From contig NC_133948.1 in assembly GCF_031877795.1 (NCBI RefSeq), forward strand, positions 9,842,948-9,906,947: 64,000 nt of DNA. Direction: 5' to 3'. This stretch comes from Strix aluco (taxonomy: Eukaryota > Chordata > Aves > Strigiformes > Strigidae). Shown piece by piece: positions 49,801 to 61,800 of the stretch (position 1 is the stretch's first letter; the number at the start of each line of letters is the position of its first letter). The notes below the pieces were generated by a model. That model was not told the DNA's origin, did no database searches, and saw only the letters and a list, made by a program, of their open reading frames with translations. The position numbers were made by a program, and so were the translations under genes.

Positions 49801-52800
49801 TAATGTATTTAGAACATGATGCAGTAAAATATCTGTGGAATGAGTTCCTAGTTGTTTTGATTCTCTGAAGTTTTTTCATAGAATTGGTCTTTTATAACAT
49901 GACTTGGTGAGTTTTATGTACATTACATCTATGAAAAGTTATTGCACTGTACAGTTATGGCAAATTCTAGGCCAAATGCGTAAGGACACAATAAACCAAA
50001 AGCAAAAGTCCTTTTTTTTAATGTTTTATACATACTCATTTATACACACACATATGCACTATTCACTCATCATTTGCATTGCCTCAAGGTTTTTCATATA
50101 TAAAAAAAGTAAATGCAATAGCTTTTGTTTTTAGTAAAAATGTAGCTATACCGTGTTGTTGCAGCACCATGTTGAAGGGTGCAAATTTCTCTGTGCTGAA
50201 GAGTCCCAGAGGCTGATCATGTAGCAAGTCTCACTGAAGCGATAATGAACCTGCTACAGGCAACCACACCCCATCCTCCAACCACAGGACATAGCAGAAG
50301 GGCAAGTGCTGAGCTTCCCCAAGAGACCACAGGACATCTTTAGTGATTTGGGTTGGACAACCCACTTCCCCAGCAGTTTACTCTCCCAAATCTTGTTTTC
50401 CTCTTTCTGCAGTTAGTGATACTCTCTCCTCTCCTGCTTTCTTTCTAAGGCCTGGCCATAAAAATGCAGAAGTTAATAGTTCTTTATTCACTGCAAGACT
50501 TGGATAATAAGGGAGAAATAACCATGAGAGCACTCAGTAAATGGTATTAAAAAAAATACTCTGCACCTATGCTTCAGGTGATTTACAGAGTTAAGGGTTC
50601 TGTACAAGAAAACACTACTATTTTTTTCATGATGGGCACACAGGTAATTACATAGGTTGTCTTAATTCTAGCACTTCCTAACTTTTGAAATTCTACCTTA
50701 ATAGATGTAACAATCTTAGTGGTTTTATGCTCTAAATTTTAAAGCTTACAATTGTGTAACTTCCTGTGCCATGTAGATTTTGCCATGAAGCTTAGTGAAG
50801 CACGATAAAAAGTTTTCAAAACCAAAACTTTTTTCTTTCATTAACGGATTCAGGCTAGAAAGCCAGTAAGTGGAATATTTCATGAGAAGTGCTGCTATTG
50901 TTGTAGTACAATAGCTTGGAATATTTTGTTTTCCTGTAGTGTTTTTTATTTCTCCATCTGCAATTTGCACATTTTTCATGGCATAAAGTCATTGGGAGTA
51001 ATAGCTGGTTAACATTTTGCCATTTCTGAGGAAATGGTTTTGTGGGATATTTGAGAGACTAAGTATCATCAGGAAGCTTGTTATTTTATATCCTGTTTAC
51101 AAATTGAAATGTATGGCTAAAATGTCAGTAATGTGGAATGTTCCCAGAAACGTGCTCCACGCTGAAAACAGACTGAGTAAATTCAGAGAAATCTGATACT
51201 ATTATATTGTTACAGCTCTCTCGTTTCTGTTCTAGAATTTTAGACTTGGATCCATCATCATAGTATCTGAACATGGTTATGTTTTCATGGAACAATTGCT
51301 TGGATCCAGAGGTCAATAGGAGCTCAGCAATTTTGTCTGCTAAGCAAGCAGAAAACTCTCAAGATTTTATCATTTTCTAACTTGGAGTAGTGTTGGTTAA
51401 CCTAGTTGCATGGTGCTGAGGCTAACTTCTCTGGATGCGATGCTATCAGCCACCACGAAAAGAGACGTTTTCAAACACCTGTAGCCATGATGTATGTAAT
51501 ATATTTTTAAGCCTTGCTGGAGTGGTTTGGATAGGACTTCAGAGTTCTGCCTGTTTCCCTTTCCTCTTCTGTTGTCTGTAACAAGTCTCTGCAAACCACT
51601 ATGTTGCTGTCTCTGTGAGCTCTATAACTGGAAGTTACTGGGTTAGTAGTCAAAGCTCATTAAATATTTTTTTCAAATGTGCAGTAATAGCTTATATATG
51701 GAAGGTTATCATTCCGTTAAGAGTAGAATGTATAATTTCTCCTCTCTCTCTCTCTCTCCTACCAAGAAAACCTTTTGAGACCTCCAGGAGAGTGTTACAA
51801 TATATCCCCACATACAAGAACATGTGCAGTTTGCTTAAATACCCAAATAATGAACAATAACAGAATCAAACATATGTTCTTGCCTGGTACTGTTAAGGGA
51901 GAAGCCACTGCCTGAGCATTCACACACCAATCAAGGAGTCGCACCCACACCACCCAAGTCTTGAACTGGGAGGACTGGAGTCCCTTTGCAGCAAACGACT
52001 CCTCTGAGCCAGCGGGTGCCCCTTGCAACTCCTCACACACACACACACACGTACCTGCAGGTGCTGCTGCTTCCCTCCGGCTCAACCCTAGGTTCCCCAA
52101 AGCAGAATCAGGGCCTTCAAAATAAAAAGCATAATTCATTCTGTCTGTGGTGCACAAACCAGCCCAAGCTGGGGGCCTCTGGAAAGGGACCCCACACACT
52201 GACCTTCCTGGGCAATTATACCCTTACAATCTCAGTTCCCGCCCCTCACACCATAGTCTGCTCCAATAGTCATATTCGGGTCTGGGATCATCTTCTCTCT
52301 TATTGGGTCCTTTTTCTTGTCCTAGGCGGGTTTTTTCTCTTTCCTGTTTTTTAGGCCAGTGGTTACTACGTCGCCTTTTCCTGGCCCAAACTGGTTCTGG
52401 GGCTTTCCCAATCTCATTCCTCCAATCAGAGAACAGGTCAACGTTAAGCAAAAATGTTAAGCAAGCTACGAGTTCTGCTTTATCATGAACAACTACTTTT
52501 AAGTGGCTAAACAAAGTCCTTAAAGCCCTCCAAAACATATTAACAGCATCTATAATTTATATACATTCCTGTGCTATTATAGCTTCACAATCTTATCCCG
52601 ATATTGCCATGGACTCTTTAGGTCTTGTTCAGGTGTGGTCCGCACGCTCGTGTCGTTCAGCTTTGCCACCTTCTGCAACAGTACAGAGATTTTTGGACTG
52701 CTCAGATGCACATCTTGCTTTCTTTTTATTGCTGTTGCTTCAGGTGATGGAGAAGATGCATTTACCCAACATATAGAGCTTCTCTCAAGAGAGTCTTATC

Positions 52801-55800
52801 CCTTCTCCTTCCTATTTTGTTTATTTGGACTGTGAGCTCTTTATAGGAATGGACTATCTGTTACTGTTTCCCACGCATGATGAAGCTTCATCCTCCATGG
52901 GCCCCAAGCAGCAGTTTGTAGGGCCTTAAAAGAAGTGTATCGATTGCTTATCTGCCGAAGGCCTCTTTCTTCACCCAGCTACATTAGCACAAAAATTTTG
53001 TACGTCTTGTGAAGCAAATATATTTATAATTTTCTCTCATTGTTCACTGTGAACACTATTCTCTTTTACCCCTACATAAAGGTTTTCATGGTGCTGATAG
53101 TGCCATGAGTAGGTGTATTGCTCTAATGCCAACTTTCTGTGTGCAATCTCCAAAGGAATACTGGCACACGGACTGCTGCTCTCCATCACCCTATCTCCTT
53201 GCTGTCCCACTTCTTTGGTTCTGTCAGTAGTTGTTGTGATAATAAATCTTATGCTTTCTACTGAACAATTCATTGTATTGCCCCTTTGCATCAATTAAAG
53301 AGATTGAAAACAAAGATGGACCTTTATTTCCTTCAGGACCCTTAATGGACTCGGTATCCTGGTATGTTCCATGGATGGATCAGTAGCATTTTTGGACTTT
53401 TCCCAGGATGAACTTGGAGATCCGCTCAGCGAGGAGGAAAAGGTACAGTAAGCACTCAGAGAATTTGTAATCATATTTAAGGGATGTATTGATTCAATTA
53501 AAATATTGGACTATTTATAGCAGTATGTAGTGACTGATTTCCATATTGCAGAAAAATGTGTTCTCGTCTACAAATCATTAAAAAAGAGTAGTCAAGAAAT
53601 GAATTTGTGATATTACTTTCTATTCTGGAAAGAAAGTCTATTTGGAAAACATCCACTTGCTTACACATCATTATACATTTGAAGTAATTATTTGGCTAAG
53701 GAAACAAGGAGTGGGTGCTTCAAAACACTTTAAAATTACTCTTTGACTTGCATATATGCAAGTCTTTTTAAACTGATTGCTGTTGGCTGTTTTTTCCTCT
53801 CATTGCTATTAGCAACTAAGGCTTTGAATTCCAATTATTTTACATATTGATTTAGTGTCAGCTGAAAATATAAAGGAAGAAAAAAATCTGTAGTGTATAA
53901 AGGATACAGAGGGCATTTGCATTTTATGGATTCCATTAGATTTGTGTGATTCCAAACGTTATAATTAGTGATGTCATGCTAGCAGTTGTAGCCACTTTTT
54001 TTGTGTGATACATTTTTAATGCCTACAGAGCAACATTCATCAGTCCACCTATGGTAAAAGCCTAGCTATAATGACTGAAGCTCAGTTGTCTACCACCATT
54101 ATTGAGAACCCAGAGATGCTCAAGTATCAACAGAGACAGCAACAGCAGCAGGTGGAGCAGAAAAATGCATCAATTAGGGAAGCATCTGGGACTGCGACAG
54201 CGGCTCCCAAAGTGGCAAGCATGGTGAATGGGGAGAGTTTGGAGGACATTAGAAAGGTAGGTGTTCTTGGATAGTCCCTTTATGGTGTCAAGTAGTAAGC
54301 TGATAAATATCAAACTGCATATGATAAAACCAGTTTCTGCTTCCTTATTTGTGGTGAATGGCACCTTTCAACCCACGAATGGTCCAGTTTACGTTACTGG
54401 GACTTGCTGAAAAGTTAAAATGCTTTTAAGCACAAGTAAGACTGTGTGGAAAAAGTGGTGGATATTTCTATGATGGGTGCTAAATTCTTGGTCTGCAGAA
54501 AGGAAACCAAAGGTAGCTATTAACAGTCAAACTTTAAACTGTGCTTCAGTCTCTCAATGAAGGAGGTGGAAAGCATTATTTAAGTCTCTCCTAAACACAG
54601 AACACAACGTTTAATGAGGGATTCAGTGCACACAGATAAGAATGTTTCAGACTTGACTCTAATGTGGAGAGCGGATTACATACTCCACAAGTGTCTTTTC
54701 TACAAATGGATAGATCCAGAATTGGAAACGTGTGCGTTTAAAAAGAATGTATGTTATGATACAGCCTGAGAGCAGTAATCAGAATTCTGTAGTACTTTGT
54801 AGTATATGAACTTCTACTTAAAAAACACCTGCTATTGGTAAAAAAAAAATTGTGGTATTAAAATACACTTGTATTAATAAAAATGTAGCTTGATTCTATT
54901 TATGCAATAATAGTATGATTTGAAGACAGTAAGGGGAAAAAATTCTTTAACAGATTTTTGACGAACATTTTTCAACTAATAAACCTATTCTTGCCAGTTA
55001 AAAAAAAAAAAAGCATTTCCTATTTATCAGAAATTAAAATGAAATATATTTCCCAACAGAATCTCTTAAAAAAACAAGTTGAAACACGAACAGCAGATGG
55101 TCGGAGAAGGATCACGCCTCTCTGCATAGCTCAGCTGGACACTGGGTATGTTTGGAAGTTGTCTTTAAAGTCCTTCTTTACCTTTTTGCACTTGCTGGAA
55201 GTACCTTGTGAATACTTACAGAATCCAACTTATGTTTTCATAGCTATAAGATCTCACTTGTAATAAATAAGACTGTCATTATCTACCATTATAGGTGAGT
55301 GAACAATACTGTATTGCAGGTTCATATCTACGTTAATGCTGGCTTTAGCATCCTTTGTGTGTGACAAACAATAGGTTATATACGAGTATCCACATGTGGA
55401 AAAGGGAAGAATGGAATAAATAGTTAAAAAAAATTGAAGAAGAGTAATTTTAAAGTGTTTTTGAGAAATGTATTTTTTGTTTGTCTTTTTGCTTAGGGAT
55501 TTTTCTACAGCATTTTTCAATAGCATCCCAATATCTGGATCGCTGTCTGGCTCAATGTTGTCTTCTCAAAGTAACCAGCAGCTCATGTCATTAGATTCTA
55601 ACGCAGCAAATTCCCTTAATACTTCAAAGCCTTCTGTAGAGCCAACAGCAGCCAGTATAAAACCAACAGATGATGCAGCCAATAAAGATGGGTCAGTATT
55701 TGCAGTTTTGTTTTTCACTTATATGACTCTGTTTAGTTTTTAATTCTTGTTTACAGTTCTGTAATCAAGCAGTTATTAAAGTGCTTTCCTTACTGCAAAA

Positions 55801-58800
55801 CTTCAAGAATCTAACATTCCTGAAAACATCAAGATTTTATTAGTATTTGGTTACTTTAAATAGTGATAAATCAGTAATGAATAAATCCATATGCATAGTT
55901 CTGGAAATAAACTTCAATGCAATGAGGTATGCAATTGATTGCTAATGCTCTAACAAATTGACTTGCTTATAGATTACTGGGTTGCTATTAGTAGGTTTTC
56001 CAGCAGTGGAAGTAATGAAGTCTGTTTTCCATCAAATTCTGTCCTCTGTCCTGTAGATCTCCTGTCTTCAAACATGGTAATACTTCTTCCCTGTATAACA
56101 ACCCCATCAGAGCACAGTGACATTGACTTGTCAATGCACATATGCTGATTGGCGAGTGTGTCTTTCAAATTAATTATGGAACAACTAAATTTTACTTGCT
56201 TTTCCCTCAGTGGTATCACTGACTTGGTTTCTTCTCCTCGGTGTGTTCTTTAAAGCATTTGTAAGAGCACAGTGTCATTGGAACCTTTACCACTCCATCA
56301 GATTTAGTTTAAATTGGCCACAGATTAAAAAATGAGTGGGTAGACTATGAGAAATGATTGACAGATGAAACTATTAAGTGTCCTTTCCTTTGGAAACTGG
56401 ACTTCTAACAGCTTTTTACTACAAACCAGTTACCTTAGAGGAATTCTTTCTTTCAATCCATTCTCCGAATGAATTGAAAAATCTCTAAAGTAAACAGCTA
56501 TTCAAATAATAGATCCCTGGAATGCTTTAGCGTGGGGAAAACACATTCCTTTGCCTTAGAGTTATGCTTGGAAAGGCCTAATAATTAGTTTGGATTCTTC
56601 AACAACAAAATCAAAACCTGGCATGAATTGTTTTGGCACAAATTGGTTGATAAACAGTGGAATATAATCTTGTAATGGAAAGTATTTGGTAACTTGAACA
56701 AGGCCTAAAACAGGGAACCCCAGTCATCATTTAAAATAGTGATCCTTTCCCTTTGGGTACGTGAGTACCAGCTGAAACTATTATTTCATTCCTGAATTAA
56801 AAATACATAATGAATGAATTAAGCTCTTTTGATCTAGATATATCCATGTGGCTACATGAAGCTCTTAGCTCTGAGATGTATCATAAACAGCTTTTGAGAG
56901 TAGTCAAAGCTGGCAAGATACTGATGCATAAAAGGGAAAAAGCATATCATAATTCATGTATGCACTTGAGTGAAAAGTTTTCAATGGTTTGTAGCCAATA
57001 TAATGAATGCTAGCTAGTTGTTATGAGCAGTGTAGGCTACCAGTGCTAGATTTCTCTCAATCCTTGTTTTCCTGTCTCTGTTATTGACAGTGTAAATGCT
57101 ACCTCTGCCTCAACTGCTCCTCCTGCATCGTCTTCCTCTGTATTGACAACTCCATCCAAGATTGAACCTATGAGAGCATTTGATTCTAGATTTACAGAAC
57201 GATCCAAAGCCACCTCAGGGACTGCTGTTGTAACAAATACAAATCAGACTGTTGTGGACAGGTAAGACATAGCCTGGGGAGACAAAAATGGTAGTAATAG
57301 AGAGAGTTAAAATGCTGATTCTCTGTGGTGTGGATGTCATGGTGCTGGCACTCTAGAAATTCTTTTGGGTCTCTTCCACAACTGGAAGGAAGCGGGCAGC
57401 TACAAATAGGTAAATTCTTTGCTGGTGTTATCCCTTTGTATGTTTGTCTCTGGCATTTGGGTTCAAACAGACTCTTCGAAGTACTTTGAGTTAAAACTAT
57501 TGTTGCAAGAGGCTGTGTGTGCATGTGCCTCCATGTGTGGCTGCATGCATCTGTGCTTCTTAGAAGACAAAAATAACCAGCCTGCATCTCTGTACAAGAG
57601 TGAGATTTACTTCAAGATAAATTACCATACATGTCTGCAGACAGCCTATCATCATAATAGCTGCAGTTATATTTCAGTTTTATGCCTTGAAGGCATGCAG
57701 AGAAGACGCTTTGATTTTAAGGGGTTTTGGCTCTGGATCCAGATGATTTAAAAAAAAAAAAAAAAAAGAAGAAAGCCTTTGGTTTTGTGACATACGGTGT
57801 TATGGCATAAGTATTCCTCCTTCACCAAAACAAACAATAGAAAAAATAGCAGTCTTGAGAAAGAAGTATGTAGTTGCCCAACTTACTATCAATAAAATGT
57901 GTTTTTATGAAGTACCTCATTTTTATGTCAAAGGGTTTAATCATACGATGCAGAAGAAAGATGTATTAAAATACTCTCATAATTGCTTCTCATGTGTCAG
58001 TAAAGTATGGATAAAAGTGTATTGTTTGGCATAATTCAGATGCCAAAGAAAAAAGGTTTGGATTATGCAAGATATTTCTAGGAAGCCGAGTGGTTATGGA
58101 ATAAGTGGCAAAATGTTGTTGTGAATTAACCAGCTATTGGAAGGAATGGGAAGAGTATGATTAAATGACCTATTTTAGGGTATAATGGTTAAGAAAAGAG
58201 TTCACAGGGATTTGTACTTTGTCATCTTTAGTTATATTGTATTCCTGAAATGGAAAATGGAACAGTGAGGTCATTTGTATGGTTTGCAGATACGCATCTT
58301 ACTTACAGTAGTCAGAACTGAATAGGACAACTTTTGGGGATAGACAACAGAATGACAAATGCAGTTCTGCATGAGTAAGCAGAAAGTGTAATGTCCATTG
58401 GAGGGGAAAAGATGAACTACTCTTGCATCTCACAGAGCGCTGAATTATTTGAATCAACCCAGGGAAAGAGATCTGATTGTAATTGAAATTGAATGCTAAA
58501 ATAAAGTTGTTATTTACAGGTTTATCCAGTTGCTAACTGCTAGTTTGATTAATTTTTTTAAAGGAGAGAATATGTCTGATCAGCTTATGTATATCTTGCA
58601 CATTGTACATTTGCAGAGGATTTGCCATACCTCTTCGGCTTCCTCCTCTTGCCTTTGTGCATTTTGAAATAACACTCAAACAAGGCTAAGAATATATTTT
58701 CTTACCTATAAGAATGCAGTGTGTAGGATATGTGGCAGCTTTTGGAATCAGCTTATATAAAATGTGAAATTTTTTTCTTACTTGCTCAGGCTGAAGGATC

Positions 58801-61800
58801 AGAATTTAATTAAAGACAGTAAGCCCAAGGATATTCTGGAGAGCAGCAGTGACAGTGAAGAGAAGATTCCAGCTGCTAAACCACTCAGTGCACCCAAACG
58901 GAAACTGGAACTTGAGGGAGAAACGGTAGAAAAGAAGAAAAAAGGAAGGCCTCGAAAAGACTCCAGACTTGTACCAGTAACTTTAACTGTTCAGGTGAAA
59001 TAAACAAGATTCATTGTGTCTTTCAATGTTCATTTAATAAAGTCAGTTCCATGTTGACTTGTTTCATCAGGTCAGGGAAACACAAGTAGTGTTAGTCCCT
59101 CAGAATTTTTAGCCATTCCTCTTCCTTGTCTTTAAACTTACTCTTTTTAAAATTTAAGATTATAAAAAGTAGATGCACATGGTGTTGCAAATGTGTCCAT
59201 CCTTTATATAAATATGCAGCTACCTACTGAACTGTACCAGCATGCTAAGTATTGCTAGCCTGCCAAACGACTGTGTAGAATAAAATGAAATGCCATCAGT
59301 TTTTGGTGTTCTCTGATGGAGAGTCACCCAAGCACAAGAGAGTGACTTGGATACAATGACTTAAATGGTTATGAGTTCCCTAGGAACTGTGAAATAGTAA
59401 GTTGCATTAGAGTTTCCATAATTTTAGGTCATATAGATCCCTCTGTTTTCAGTATTCAGAGCTTAGCTTTTCCATGCAATATACCAGAATTTCCATTAAT
59501 TAGTTGAGTTTAAAAGGAGGGGTGTTATTAAAAAAAAAAAGACCACATCTAGTTTGTTTGGGGTTTTTTAATTCTTAGAAGCTATATTAAAAAACTTTTA
59601 TTTATACAATTAATTGGAAAAAGATTAACATTGAAATTGGCATTATTTGGAATTTTTAAAAAAAAAGTCTCTTTCAAATCAATCTATAAGATCTTTGGTT
59701 TTAACTTTTTTCCATGGAAAAATTTAACTACTTTTGCAATTATTTTTTTTTTCCAGTCCCCAGCTACACTGGCTTCTGAGAAGGATGCTGCTTGCATCTC
59801 TGCACCAGCATTAGCACTTAAACTGCCAACCCCAATCCCACAGAAATCATTTACTTTGCAAGTAAGTGGACTATAGGGAAAAAAGTTTAATACTTTAAAA
59901 AAATGCAGGATTATATATATATTTATATTCTTCAATTATTCAGATCCTTTGATAAATTAACATTTGAATATGTGTATTTGTTCAAGCAAGCAAGATGGTC
60001 TACTTCAGCTTCTAAGAATATGTCTATATGAGAAAAGTTAATGACAAATCAGCTAAAAATAGGACACTTCTGAACTAGCTAAACTTTGAAGAGGAATACC
60101 TCTGGTTCATCAGTCCCTCCTCCTGGTTAACCAAAGTGTGTGGTAAAGTTAAGAGTATTCAACAGGAGTAACCGCTGCATTGTTATTACAGTTGTGTTGG
60201 TAGTACACTGCTGAAGAGAAAACCAAGTATTTTCTGAGAGCTCTCTGGAGGTACTCTACATCCAAAGAGACTGGCAAGTAGTATTGCTTTAGGTATTTAT
60301 GAAATAATTTTTCTGCGTATTTAGGCTGTGGTAGTCTGGTTCTAATTGCAAGATTATAGGGAGACTGGGCACATCTAGACTTGATCTGGTGCCCCTAATT
60401 ATGAAGCAGACTAGCACAACCTTTCTTTATTCTTATGCTCCAAATACAGAGAAATTCTTGGTGTTCTAGCCAAGACTGATTTTTCAGAGGTCTGCTTCTT
60501 TTCAAGTCTCACAGTATATCTTGAAGCCACTTTAAACAGAGAATGCCATACTTAAATCTGTTCTTCAAAGACGACATTGTTTTGGATCTAATGGTTGTTG
60601 CTGCTTTTTTGAGTAGTTCTTTTCCTTTTCCAAAAAGTATTCTATTTTACTGTATTTCAGGTAAGTTCAGATCCATCAATGTACCTTGAAGTGGAGAATG
60701 AAATGACCACAGTGGGAGGTTCAAAGCTGAGCAGGTTAAAGTGTAATCGAGAAGGAAAGGAATGGGAGACGGTCCTCACCAGTCGAATTCTCACTGCGGC
60801 AGGAAGCTGGTAAGAGTGTATATTTTGAAGAAAGAGGATCCTGAAGGCCAGAATACATTTTTAGGGGCACAGAAGTGCACTTTACAGGAAGTTAATTATG
60901 CCTAAACCCACATATTTACAAATAAGTAGAGTAGGTATTTTAATCTACTTATTTAGAAAAGTTGATTAACTGGATCCACTTCTGTTAGGGATTTTTGTGA
61001 TTCTTCGTGCTTGGCTCAAGACGTCCTATTTCTCCTCCACCTAACCTGGTCTAATACACTGATGCTTTTTAAACTCTTACCCTGTGGAGTTTTTTGTAGG
61101 GATTCTGACTTCTTTCTGTTGTCGACTGCTATTGTTGGTTTTATCATCCCCCCACTGTAATTTTTACACAATCTTTCATAATACATGTTTTGTGGATAAA
61201 AATATATACTGCTCTTAGTCTTAAGACCAGTTTCACTCCAAGTATTAGCTCTATGCAGTTTTAAATCATCACAGATTCTCATTAGCCAGTTACAACTATT
61301 TTCTTGTATATTTACATTTCTCCTTTAAATTTCTTCGTTAAAGTTGACTAAATCATGGTAAGTGACAGTTGTTCAAGTGCTAGATATTGAAGAATTAAAC
61401 ATTTGAAACAGGATGTTTTGAGATGTAGAAGTATTTTCCTGAGTCTTTTGCTATTTTTAATCTTTATTTTTCTCAACTTTGCTTAGTTCCAACCTCAGAG
61501 TTTAAACTGAAAGTGTATTTCTGAAGCCTGAGCTGTGTCCAGGTCCAAAAAAGAAGCAGATTTTAAATCTAAATACAAGTACAGGCCTGAAGAAGAGCTT
61601 GTATATACTCAAAAGCTTTAGTGATATTTCCAGCTAGGCCCCTTAGTCTAACACAAGATACTGTCTTTGCCTGCAAACCTTCTCTTGCCCATCTCCTTAG
61701 ACTATCATAGTCATAATCAAATTAGGGAGGCATGGAATGTACCTGTGTATGTATATATGTACACACACAGATTATATATATGTATATATATAAAAAATAT

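Noticed and set aside
50150-50460. Less AT-rich patch in HIRA intron 10, considered as a mobile element or exon
   Set aside because: No phrase matches a family I know, no splice borders or open frame of note; left as plain intron.
57440-57570. TGTG/CATG-rich stretch in HIRA intron 15, considered as a miRNA hairpin
   Set aside because: No long stem with the needed pairing could be drawn by eye, and no known miRNA seed context is recognised.
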